A stretch of DNA of 13,304 nucleotides from Verrucomicrobiota bacterium (GTDB lineage: Bacteria > Verrucomicrobiota > Verrucomicrobiia > Chthoniobacterales > UBA10450), in the NCBI GenBank assembly GCA_003217965.1, contig QHNB01000084.1:1-13304 (forward strand). Reading direction: 5' to 3'. This document shows positions 6,016 to 13,304 of the stretch, piece by piece. Made by a program: the position numbers and the translations under genes. Position 1 is the stretch's first letter; every line of letters starts with the position of its first letter. The notes below the pieces were generated by a model. That model saw nothing but the letters and a program-made list of their open reading frames with translations. It did not search any database and had not been told where the DNA came from.

Positions 6016-7146
6016 TCAACGTTTTAACGATTCACGATTTACGGCGCACGGTTGCAGCAGCGACTCATCGATATCAGTGAGCTTCGTGCAACCGCAAAGC
6101 AGCATTGCCTCATCTAACTCGCAACGCAGGATCTCCAGGACCTGGAACGCGCCCTGTTCTCCCGCCACGCATAAGCCCCAGAGGACTGCGCGCCCAACCA
6201 AAACCGCTCGCGCGCCGAGTGCAATCGCTTTGAGCACATCACTGCCGCGTCGAATTCCTCCATCGACGTAAATCTCACAAAGATCTCCGGTGGCATCAAT
6301 GACGTACGGAAGTGCGTCGCAGGTGGCAGGCGCGGTGTCGAGCTGCCGGCCGCCGTGATTGGAGACTATCACCGCCTTGGCGCCATGCTCGACTGCCCGG
6401 CGAGCGTCGTCACCCCGGCACACGCCCTTCACCACGACCGGCAATCGCGTGGACCCGCAGAGCCAGTCGAGATCATCGAATCCGAGATCTTCTTTGAAGT
6501 TTGTCCGAACGTAGGCGGCAAGTCCGGAGCCTTTCACTTCGGGAAAGTCCCCCTTTCCGACCGGCGCTAGATTTTCAACGCTCAAACCGTCGGACAATCG
6601 GAAGTTGTTGCGCGTGTCGCGGTGACGGGTCCCCAAGCCCGGTGCGTCGACGGTCAGCACAATCCCCTCTGCCCCGGCTGCCTCCGCCCGTTTCACCAAT
6701 TCCAGTGTGATCGGCCGGTCCTTATATATATAGAGCTGGAACCAGCGGGGGCTGCCCCCTGCGGCAAATACCGACTCCATCGCAATATTCGACAGCGAGC
6801 TTAAAATGAACAGCGTTCCCGCTGCCTTGGCGGCTCTTGCCATGGCGATCTCTCCCTGCTCGCAGGCCAGCTTATGAAACGCAGTCGGCGCGACGATAAT
6901 CGGCATCGAGATCCGCTGTCCGAGTACGGTCGTGCTCATGTCGCGTGGTCCGACTCCGCCCAGAACGCGGTAGTAAAGCTTCAGCTTTTCCCAACCAGCG
7001 CTGTTCTCGCCGAGCGTGATTTCATCCAAGGCTCCGCCTTCGTAGTAATCGAAGACATCCTTAGGCAGCTTGGCACGCGCTGCGCGCGCATAATCGGCGA
7101 CGTTAAGGAGCAGCTCGGGATCCACCAGTCTGATCTTAGTGAACAA
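6016..7146 (-). CDS. FMN-dependent 2-hydroxy-acid oxidase/dehydrogenase (glycolate oxidase-like)
   Basis: The enzyme oxidises an L-2-hydroxy acid to the 2-keto acid, for example glycolate to glyoxylate or lactate to pyruvate. Against spinach glycolate oxidase as I remember it, the active-site residues appear at a constant offset of 10: Y34, Y139, D167, R174, K240, H264 and R267. The last two lie in the signature SNHGGRQLD (262-270). The position of spinach W108 is Leu118, as in flavocytochrome b2, so the substrate may be larger than glycolate. Length is 376 residues against about 370 for the family. The start is read as TTG at 7146, right after an in-frame stop and a GATGAGAA stretch. A GTG seven codons later is an alternative. 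No membrane segment or heme domain is present, so it is a soluble flavoprotein. It is divergent from aceBAK and upstream of the glyoxylate aminotransferase. Confidence 0.93.
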   Translation of the reverse strand: MFTKIRLVDPELLLNVADYARAARAKLPKDVFDYYEGGALDEITLGENSAGWEKLKLYYRVLGGVGPRDMSTTVLGQRISMPIIVAPTAFHKLACEQGEIAMARAAKAAGTLFILSSLSNIAMESVFAAGGSPRWFQLYIYKDRPITLELVKRAEAAGAEGIVLTVDAPGLGTRHRDTRNNFRLSDGLSVENLAPVGKGDFPEVKGSGLAAYVRTNFKEDLGFDDLDWLCGSTRLPVVVKGVCRGDDARRAVEHGAKAVIVSNHGGRQLDTAPATCDALPYVIDATGDLCEIYVDGGIRRGSDVLKAIALGARAVLVGRAVLWGLCVAGEQGAFQVLEILRCELDEAMLLCGCTKLTDIDESLLQPCAVNRESLKR

Positions 7147-7287
7147 TTCTCATCCGCGCGAATGCCCATATATATTCTGGTTGCCAGTTACTTTTCAGGC
7201 TACCAAGGCATAGTCACTTGGATGGGCGAAGCTCCCGCGAGCCCCGTCCACAAGGCGGCGTCGCAGGAGCTTTGTCCGTCGCGTCTG

Positions 7288-7473
7288 CTAGCCTTCTCTA
7301 TATGATAGTACGCTGGTGAGCAGGGGAGCGTGTTCAAGTATTTGTGCAAGACTGATGGACTTGGGAGTTTGGGATCGGTTGTATTCGAGAGCCCGAAGTG
7401 CCTGAGCTTTGGAAATCACTGCGCCGCGCAGGTTGCTCTCTCGTTTGAGCTGGTAAAAAAGAGCGAATTGTTC
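7288..7473 (-). other. open frame without ATG, possible gene relic
   Basis: In the divergent control region the minus strand is open for 61 codons, from just after a TAA to a TAG at 7288-7290. The sequence is protein-like (for example RGAVISKAQALRALEYNRSQ, about residues 16-35) but has no ATG. A GTG at 7417-7419 would give about 43 residues. I do not recognise a family. It may be a decayed gene or chance, and plus-strand frames here are also open. Confidence 0.15.
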
Positions 7474-7480
7474 TTAGATC

Positions 7481-7500
7481 TACGTGAAACGTTTCGTATA
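7481..7500. promoter_or_regulatory. operator-like palindrome upstream of aceB
   Basis: GAAACGTTTC (7486-7495) is a perfect 10-bp palindrome inside a longer near-symmetric run TACGTGAAACGTTTCGTATA. It lies about 105 bases upstream of the malate synthase ATG, in the region shared with the divergent oxidase gene. A central CG flanked by AAA/TTT is the style of LacI-family operators. The cognate regulator is not in the window. Apart from this and the weak frame at 7288-7473, I see nothing convincing in the gap 7147-7600. Confidence 0.4.
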
Positions 7501-7600
7501 GCGGGGCGCGGAAAATGCATCGACCAGGCTAAGCTCACTCAAACGCGATGCAGGTTGGCGCCCCCAAGCTGCCCGTTTTTTGGCTATTTCGAACGCGACA

Positions 7601-9226
7601 ATGATGGCTAAATCAACTTCCCTCACTCTTCCGCGCGGCGTCGAGATCGTTGGCGAGATAACGTCTGCCTTCAAAGAGATTCTTACCACCGACGCGCTTG
7701 AGTTCGTCGCCAAGCTCGAGCGCAGATTCCGTGGCCGGCGCGAGGAATGTCTCCGGCGGCGCCAGGAGCAACAAATCTCACTGGACCGCGGTGCTCCGCT
7801 CGGGTTTTTGTCGGAGACGCGACATGTCCGTGAAGGTGACTGGAGCTGCGCACCGATCCCGCCGGATATCGCCGACCGGCGAGTAGAGATTACCGGACCG
7901 ACGGATCGCAAGATGGTCATCAACGCGTTGAACTCTGGCGCAAAAGTTTTCATGGCGGACTTCGAAGACGCCAACTCACCTACATGGGCCAACATGGTCC
8001 AAGGGCAGATTAACCTCCGCGACGCCATCCGGCGTTCGATTCATTTTAACAGCCCTGAGGGCAAGGAATACAAGCTCAAGGAGCGTGTCGCCGTCATAAT
8101 GCCGCGGCCGCGTGGGTGGCATCTGCTTGAGAAACACGTGCTTGTCGATGGTGCAGCGATTTCAGGTGGCTTGTTCGACTTCGGGTTATATTTCTTCCAC
8201 AATGCCACAGAGTTAATCGCGCGCGGCAGCGGCCCATATTTCTACTTGCCGAAGATGGAAAGCCATCTCGAGGCGCGTATTTGGAATGATGCATTCAAGT
8301 TAGCGCAGGAAGAACTCGGCGTGGCGCACGGCACAATCCGCGCGACAGTGTTGATCGAGACGATTCCCGCAGCCTTTGAGATGGACGAGATTCTTTACGA
8401 GCTGCGCGACCATTCTTCCGGGCTGAACTGCGGTCGTTGGGATTACATCTTCTCGTGCATTAAAAAGTTCCGAAATAAACCGGATTTTTTGCTCGCCGAC
8501 CGCGCTTATATCACGATGACGACACATTTTATGCACTCATATTCGCTGCTTTGCATCAAAACATGTCATCGTCGCAATACCTTTGCGATGGGTGGAATGG
8601 CCGCGCAGATCCCAGTAAAGAACGATCCTGAGGCCAACGAAGAAGCGTTCGCCAAAGTGCGCGCGGACAAGGAACGTGAGGCGACCGACGGTCACGACGG
8701 CACGTGGGTGGCTCATCCGGGAATGGTACAGCTTGCGCTCGATGTTTTTAACCGATTGATGCCGCGGCCCAACCAGATCGGGAAGAAGCGCGAGGATGTA
8801 AGGGTCACCGCCGAAGACTTACTCGCCTTCGGACCGAGCGATCCTATAACTGAGCAGGGTTTGCGTATTAATATCAGTGTGGGCGTGCAATATCTGGAGG
8901 CCTGGCTTCGTGGTAGTGGCGCAGTGCCAATTTTCAATCTGATGGAAGACGCGGCGACCGCCGAAATCTCTCGCGCGCAGGTGTGGCAATGGATTCGCCA
9001 TGCGCGCGGCGTGCTCTCCGACGGAAGGAAGGTAACGAAAGAACTGTTTCGTAATCTCCTCGAAGAAGAGCTCGACAAGATTAAAGCAACGGCTGGCGCG
9101 GCGCGCTACGCGAATAGTAAATTCGAGGTTGCGCGGCGATTGTTCGACAGAATCACGACCGAGGAGGGGTTTGCCGACTTTCTCACCCTGCCTGGCTATG
9201 AACTACTGATTGAACAGGGAGGCTGA
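7601..9226 (+). CDS. aceB: malate synthase A
   Basis: The enzyme condenses glyoxylate with acetyl-CoA to malate and CoA, the second step of the glyoxylate shunt. From the ATG at 7601 it has 541 residues, the normal size of the A isoform. Family blocks appear in order: TRHVREGDWSCAPIPPD (73-89), KVFMADFEDANSPTW (115-129), the active-site RPRGWH (169-174), VLIETIPAAFEMDEI (250-264) with the metal-ligand Glu253, GLNCGRWDYIFS (274-285) with Asp281, GGMAAQIPVK (331-340), and LMEDAATAEISRAQVWQWI with the catalytic base Asp450. The frame is open to a TTG at 7580, but the family usually starts near the ATG pair at 7601/7604. No clear Shine-Dalgarno is seen. It is the first gene of aceBAK, and the stop is 9 bases before the aceA start. 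Confidence 0.97.
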   Translation: MMAKSTSLTLPRGVEIVGEITSAFKEILTTDALEFVAKLERRFRGRREECLRRRQEQQISLDRGAPLGFLSETRHVREGDWSCAPIPPDIADRRVEITGPTDRKMVINALNSGAKVFMADFEDANSPTWANMVQGQINLRDAIRRSIHFNSPEGKEYKLKERVAVIMPRPRGWHLLEKHVLVDGAAISGGLFDFGLYFFHNATELIARGSGPYFYLPKMESHLEARIWNDAFKLAQEELGVAHGTIRATVLIETIPAAFEMDEILYELRDHSSGLNCGRWDYIFSCIKKFRNKPDFLLADRAYITMTTHFMHSYSLLCIKTCHRRNTFAMGGMAAQIPVKNDPEANEEAFAKVRADKEREATDGHDGTWVAHPGMVQLALDVFNRLMPRPNQIGKKREDVRVTAEDLLAFGPSDPITEQGLRINISVGVQYLEAWLRGSGAVPIFNLMEDAATAEISRAQVWQWIRHARGVLSDGRKVTKELFRNLLEEELDKIKATAGAARYANSKFEVARRLFDRITTEEGFADFLTLPGYELLIEQGG

Positions 9227-9235
9227 GAAAGAGCG

Positions 9236-10505
9236 GTGCGCAAAAAGAGTAAGGTCAAAACCACCGGCGACAAACGACGTGCCGTCGCGACATTCCGCGA
9301 GAGAGCCCTTAACGAGAACTGGGCCAACAGCCCACGCTGGAAAGGTATTACACGGTCGTATTCACAAGCTGATGTTCAGCGACTGCGAGGCAGTGTCACC
9401 ATCCGAAGATTATGTTCCGGCTCTCGGCGCGCTGACCGGCAATCAAGCTATCCAGCAGGTAAAGGCGGGCTTAAAGGCAATCTATCTTAGCGGATGGCAA
9501 GTTGCTGCCGACGCTAATCTCGCCGGCCAGATGTATCCCGATCAGAGCCTGTATCCGGCGAACAGCGTACCTGCGGTCGTGAAAAGGATCAATCAGGCGT
9601 TACAGCGTGCAGATCAGATCCAGCACGCCGAAGGCAAGAATGATATCGACTGGTTTGTTCCAATCGTCGCGGATGCGGAGGCAGGATTCGGTGGTCCGCT
9701 GAACGTTTTCGAACTGACCAAGGCGATGATCGAAGCCGGCGCGTCGGGTGTTCATTTCGAGGACCAACTGGCCAGTGAAAAGAAATGCGGCCACATGGGG
9801 GGCAAGGTGCTCGTCCCGACGCGCTCTGCCATTTCCCACTTGGTAGCGGCGCGGCTTGCCGCCGATGTTTCAAATGTGCCGACGCTTATCGTAGCTCGAA
9901 GCGACGCAAACGCCGCCGCGCTCCTAACGAATGACGTCGACCAGCGCGATCACGAGTTTCTTACCGGTGAGCGCACAGCCGAAGGCTTTTACCGTGTGCG
10001 CGCCGGATTGGAACAGGCCATCGCGCGCTCTGTGAGCTACGCGCCCTACGCCGATATCATCTGGTGCGAAACCAGCGAGCCTAATCTGGCCGAAGCAAAG
10101 CGGTTCGCGGACGGCGTTAGGGAAAAATTTCCAGACAAGCTATTGGCCTACAATTGCTCACCCTCGTTCAACTGGAAAAAGAAACTCGACAGTACTAGCA
10201 TCGGTAGCTTCCAGCGCGAACTCAGCGCGATGGGTTACAAGTTCCAGTTTGTTACTCTTGCCGGTTTCCACGCCCTTAACTACAGCATGTTTACTCTCGC
10301 GCGCGGTTACCAAGAGCGCGGGATGGCTGCCTATTCTGACTTCCAAGAGTTGGAGTTTGCTGCCGAGACAGACGGCTACACGGCCACAAAACACCAGCGC
10401 GAAGTCGGTACCGGTTATTTCGACGATGTCGCACGGGTCATCGCTGGCGGTGTAAGCTCGACAACCGCGTTGCACGGTTCAACGGAAGAAGAACAATTTG
10501 GTTGA
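9236..10505 (+). pseudogene. aceA: isocitrate lyase, frameshifted with an N-terminal internal deletion
   Basis: Isocitrate lyase splits isocitrate into glyoxylate and succinate. The usual N-terminus reads from GTG 9236, with SPRWKGITRSYSQADVQRLR then GSVTI, up to about 9404. The remainder, beginning EDYVPALGALTGNQA, continues in a frame one base on. Relatives have about 18 more residues between these points (EHTLARxGAExLW-type helix), so roughly 53 nt net are missing. The rest is intact: SGWQVAADANLAGQMYPDQS, VADAEAGFGG, the catalytic KKCGHMGGKVLVPT, YNCSPSFNWKKK and VGTGYFD. Reading the second frame from a TTG at 9210 gives 431 residues, but its first 70 or so are an out-of-frame translation and do not resemble the enzyme. 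Initiation at the in-frame ATG 9372 would give a truncated protein. An AGGGAGG (9216-9222) supports the 9236 start. Either a true pseudogene or an assembly error. Confidence 0.85.
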
Positions 10506-10529
10506 GACGGAGGAGAAAGTCGCCTGTTA

Positions 10530-12332
10530 ATGAGCAGTACCACCGCGCCGCTCGAATCCGCGGCGGTAACTGACAGCCGGCTGGCGGCATTGTGCGCGCA
10601 GAAAGCACAACAGGCGTTTGAGAAATTTCAGATCCGCTTTCACGCGATCACCCGGCGCGCACGCGAACGCTTCCTCGCCCGGGACTTGTCAGGGAGCTAC
10701 TCCGATGCAAGCGAGCGTCTCCATCTTTACAGTAACGTTCTAAACGATCTGGTGCGCCAGATCGGCGATCTCATGGGCTTCCGCGTCTCCGACCGAACCG
10801 TATGGGCGGCGATCAAAGCCGTTTACTCCTCGCTCATCGCCCAATCCTCGGCCTGCGAAATTGCCGAAAGCTTTTTTAACTCTCTGACCCGCCGAATCTT
10901 TGCCACGGACGGGGTAGATCAGGCAATAGAGTTTGTAGATACTGACTTCGACGCTCCTCCCATTACGTCACCTGTCGAAGTCTGCCGAATTCATTCGGGT
11001 GCGAAACTGTCCGATCTGCTCTACAGCGCCCTGACTGCCCCTGAGGTCGGTGGTTTCCCGCAGGAATGCTGGGCTGATTTGCCCGGCGATACCGAACTCG
11101 CTGCCGAAAGGATCATGGCCGCATTTCCTCGGGGCATCTCACGGCGGAATAACTCGGCGACGGCAACAACTTTCAGTTTGGAAATGATTGCCGCCGTTTT
11201 TTATCGCGGTCGCGGCGCCTACTTCGTCGGCCGCGCCATTGTCGATGGTGCGACACTCCCCTTGGCGCTTTGTCTGCGGCACGAAAGCGCAGACGGTATC
11301 ACACTTGATGCCGTGCTCCTTGGCGAAGCGGATCTCTCAATCCTATTTTCCTACACGCGCGCCTATTTCCGAGTTGAGGCAGTTTGTCCTTACGAACTTG
11401 TGCGCTATTTAAGGCAACTGATGCCGCGCAAACGGCTCGCCGATCTCTATAACGCGATTGGCTACAATCGACATGCTAAAACGGAGTTCTACCGCGACTT
11501 CGTCGCCCACCTGCGCGCGTCGCAGGATTGTTTCACCACGGCAGAAGGCGCCCGAGGAATGGTCATGCTAGTCTTTACCTTGCCGAGCTACGACGTTGTT
11601 TTCAAGCTGATCAAGGACCGCTTCGATTATCCCAAGGATAGCAGTCGGCCGGATGTGATGCGGCGCTACCGCCTTGTCTTCGAGCATGATCGAGCGGGCC
11701 GATTGGTCGAAGCGCATGAGTTCGAGCATCTGCGCATCGCGCGCAATCGTTTTGACTCTGCGCTGTTGGACGACTTGCGACGCAAAGCGGCCGGAACAAT
11801 CCGAATAGAAGATAATGACGTAATCATTGCACATGTCTATGTCGAGCGCCGCATCCGCCCGCTCAATCTATTCTTTGCCGAAGCTGGTCCCGAAAAAGCG
11901 ACGGCTGCAGCCTGCGACTACGGTCAGGCGATTAAAGACCTCGCATCCTCGAACATTTTTCCAGGTGATGTGTTGACGAAAAATTTCGGGGTGACCCGCC
12001 GGAGTCGCGTCGTCTTTTACGATTACGACGAACTCTGTTTCTTAACGGACTGCAATTTTCGCAACCTGCCCCAGGCCACCACGCATGAACAGGAAATGGC
12101 TGCCGAACCTTGGTTCTCTGTTCGTGAGAATGACATTTTTCCCGAAGAATTCCCTACCTTCCTCAGTATACCCGAGCCCGCCCGTCCGGCTTTCTTTGAG
12201 CAACACGGCGATCTGTTCCAACCGGAGTTTTGGCGCGGCGTGCAGCGAAAACTTTTAAGCGGCGAAATTCTGGAAGTATTTCCGTACGGTCCTGAACGCC
12301 GATTATATCGTCCCCGGGAAGAGACGTGCTGA
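10530..12332 (+). CDS. aceK: isocitrate dehydrogenase kinase/phosphatase AceK
   Basis: AceK phosphorylates and dephosphorylates isocitrate dehydrogenase, switching carbon between the TCA cycle and the glyoxylate shunt. It has 600 residues against 578 in E. coli. The N-terminal regulatory domain spans about 1-330 and the kinase-fold domain about 335-590. With a constant offset of 23 from E. coli as I recall it, the ATP-binding Lys359 lies in VFKLIKDRFDYPK, the catalytic Asp480 in NIFPGDVLTKNFGVTR with Asn485, and Asp498 in VVFYDYDELCFLTD. HVYVERRIRPLNLF (435-448) and EPWFSVRENDIFPEEF (526-541) also match the family. The start is the ATG at 10530, 24 bases after the aceA stop, with GGAGGAG at 10509-10515. 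It is the third gene of a classical aceBAK order. AceK is mainly proteobacterial, so its presence in a likely verrucomicrobial genome suggests transfer. Confidence 0.97.
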   Translation: MSSTTAPLESAAVTDSRLAALCAQKAQQAFEKFQIRFHAITRRARERFLARDLSGSYSDASERLHLYSNVLNDLVRQIGDLMGFRVSDRTVWAAIKAVYSSLIAQSSACEIAESFFNSLTRRIFATDGVDQAIEFVDTDFDAPPITSPVEVCRIHSGAKLSDLLYSALTAPEVGGFPQECWADLPGDTELAAERIMAAFPRGISRRNNSATATTFSLEMIAAVFYRGRGAYFVGRAIVDGATLPLALCLRHESADGITLDAVLLGEADLSILFSYTRAYFRVEAVCPYELVRYLRQLMPRKRLADLYNAIGYNRHAKTEFYRDFVAHLRASQDCFTTAEGARGMVMLVFTLPSYDVVFKLIKDRFDYPKDSSRPDVMRRYRLVFEHDRAGRLVEAHEFEHLRIARNRFDSALLDDLRRKAAGTIRIEDNDVIIAHVYVERRIRPLNLFFAEAGPEKATAAACDYGQAIKDLASSNIFPGDVLTKNFGVTRRSRVVFYDYDELCFLTDCNFRNLPQATTHEQEMAAEPWFSVRENDIFPEEFPTFLSIPEPARPAFFEQHGDLFQPEFWRGVQRKLLSGEILEVFPYGPERRLYRPREETC

Positions 12333-12344
12333 AGCCGCAGAACA

Positions 12345-12371
12345 GGGCACACGAAGGTGGATCGTGCGCCC
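12345..12371 (+). terminator. hairpin after aceK, possible terminator of aceBAK
   Basis: GGGC-A-CACGA (12345-12354) pairs with TCGTG-C-GCCC (12362-12371) around a 7-base loop. This gives nine base pairs interrupted by one A-C mismatch, beginning 12 bases after the aceK stop. The position fits the end of the operon. No U-tract follows, so it may be Rho-dependent or only an mRNA-stabilising hairpin. From here to 12627 I see no supportable gene. Confidence 0.45.
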
Positions 12372-12627
12372 GTTACCGCAACCTGGTTTTATGTGCTTCG
12401 CAGCGGCTTGGCTAGGATTCGGTTTCGACCTTTTTCATCATGCGCTTTGCGGATTGGACCACTGACTTTGAATCACTTGATCGTCGGAATCGTCAATTGA
12501 ATGAACGCACCAATTCTCAAAGTGCTGGGAATCAAATGCCCGGCAGACTCCGCTGCTTCGGCTTTGAGAAAGGAGCCGCTAGTTTGGCAGGGCATGCCGC
12601 CTACGACTTCAATCTGCCGTCCCGAGA

Positions 12628-13287
12628 TCAAAGTCTTGCAGTCGAATTTTTATGCACCATAGCCGGGGATTTTTCGGAACGGTGCGCCAATATCATCCCA
12701 TCGTTAGGCGGCCGCACCAACGCGGTCAAAGCTTGTTTTGCACTCGGCAGATGGTCAGGAACAATCTGCACAACTGTGCCGAGTGTTACCCGACTAAAAA
12801 GCGCGGCCACATCGTTGGACCTCATTCGGATGCAACCGTAGCTGGCTGGACGCCCGATCATTTTCTCTTGGGGCGTGCCGTGAATGTAAATGCATCGGCT
12901 GAAAGCATGCGCGTTGGCCATTTCCAGACCGCGCAACCAAATGATGCGGGTGACAATGGGATCACGCCCGGGCGCATTCGGCTGGAGAATTTCGCCGGTC
13001 CAGTGGCGATTGTGAAACACGGCTCCCGCGGGCGCATTGTCGCCAATTTTTTGCACGATTTGCAGAAACCCAAGTGGCGTTGTCATCCGTCCCCAATCAT
13101 CGCCCAGACCGAATTTGGAAGTGGAAACGCGATAAGTGATTGGCTTCACGCCGCTCTGGACAAACGTTAGCTTTTGGTCGCGCACGCTGATGATGATTCG
13201 GCCGGCAGGCTCGGTCAAAAGTTCGGCACTGCGAGCCAGCGAAATACAAGCGAAGAGGGCAAGGGCCGCAACGCAGAAACGAAGCAT
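12628..13287 (-). CDS. secreted L,D-transpeptidase (YkuD domain)
   Basis: Enzymes of this family cross-link peptidoglycan stem peptides or attach proteins to them, in the periplasm, through an active-site cysteine. The 219-residue protein starts with a signal peptide (1-20, LRFCVAALALFACISLARS, probable cleavage before or after A21). The YkuD domain follows at about 30-176. Its motif is complete: His136-Gly137 in YIHGTPQEKMIGRPAS and S149-Y150-G151-C152-I153-R154, with Cys152 as the catalytic residue. TPLGFLQI (70-77) matches the usual 'TPxGxF' substrate loop. The C-terminal 40 residues are basic, without a recognised domain. The start ATG at 13287 is 17 bases from the window end, so its promoter lies outside. 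It is convergent with aceK and has no obvious link to the glyoxylate genes. Confidence 0.93.
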   Translation of the reverse strand: MLRFCVAALALFACISLARSAELLTEPAGRIIISVRDQKLTFVQSGVKPITYRVSTSKFGLGDDWGRMTTPLGFLQIVQKIGDNAPAGAVFHNRHWTGEILQPNAPGRDPIVTRIIWLRGLEMANAHAFSRCIYIHGTPQEKMIGRPASYGCIRMRSNDVAALFSRVTLGTVVQIVPDHLPSAKQALTALVRPPNDGMILAHRSEKSPAMVHKNSTARL

Positions 13288-13304
13288 ACGCGATGATTTA
13301 CTCT

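Noticed and set aside
7330..7611. Plus-strand frame of 93 codons upstream of aceB
   Set aside because: It has no ribosome binding site, runs into the aceB start in another frame, and has no familiar motif. It competes with an equally open minus-strand frame.
7480..8028. Minus-strand open frame of 182 codons across the aceB start
   Set aside because: It is an antisense shadow of malate synthase, rich in Ser and Arg, with no recognisable domain.
9210..9404. Reading 9210-9404 as the true N-terminus of isocitrate lyase
   Set aside because: That frame gives no family similarity, while the 9236 frame over the same bases gives the conserved WKGITR...RLRGSV sequence.
12440..12841. Plus-strand frame of 133 codons at the 3' end of the L,D-transpeptidase gene
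   Set aside because: More than half of it is antisense to a clear transpeptidase, the start has no Shine-Dalgarno, and the sequence is not protein-like.

Overview
The window most likely comes from a soil- or water-type member of the Verrucomicrobiota (Chthoniobacterales-like). This is inferred from moderately high GC, a truncated protein with a PEP-CTERM-like tail, a DUF6249-type membrane protein beside an ECF sigma factor, and a relic ending GDPRFEKLVASLAPK, a C-terminus I associate with that phylum. No 16S gene or other decisive marker is present. The window opens inside truB and closes 17 bases upstream of an L,D-transpeptidase start.

Layout. (1) 1-1566, plus strand: the 3' part of truB and a complete ribF, a housekeeping pair. 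(2) 1567-3161, minus strand: a tightly packed three-gene unit of a DUF6249-like membrane protein, an ECF sigma factor and a small two-helix membrane protein that may be the anti-sigma factor. The genes are separated by single bases. (3) 3240-4700, a scarred region: the 5' half of a tRNA-Gly(GCC) gene with a possible promoter, about 175 bp of unrelated DNA, a tRNA 3' fragment, the tail of a PEP-CTERM-like secreted protein, and a REP-associated tyrosine transposase (RAYT) whose C-terminus runs into that tail. (4) 4699-7146, minus strand: a class V alanine/serine-glyoxylate aminotransferase and an FMN-dependent 2-hydroxy-acid oxidase, with a small gene relic between them. (5) 7147-7600, a divergent control region with a perfect GAAACGTTTC palindrome. 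(6) 7601-12332, plus strand: an aceBAK operon encoding malate synthase, isocitrate lyase and isocitrate dehydrogenase kinase/phosphatase, followed by a hairpin. (7) 12628-13287, minus strand: a secreted L,D-transpeptidase.

How the genes work together. Regions 4 to 6 form a locus centred on glyoxylate. The oxidase could make glyoxylate from glycolate, though its active site also allows other 2-hydroxy acids. The aminotransferase would convert glyoxylate to glycine, malate synthase would condense it with acetyl-CoA to malate, isocitrate lyase would produce it from isocitrate, and AceK would direct carbon toward isocitrate lyase by inactivating isocitrate dehydrogenase.

The strongest anomaly is in aceA. 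The usual N-terminus is readable in one frame up to about 9404, and the rest of the enzyme follows in another frame. About 18 conserved codons are missing at the junction, so the gene as written is broken by a net loss of about 53 nt. This is either a real inactivation or an assembly error. The second notable anomaly is the interrupted tRNA-Gly gene.
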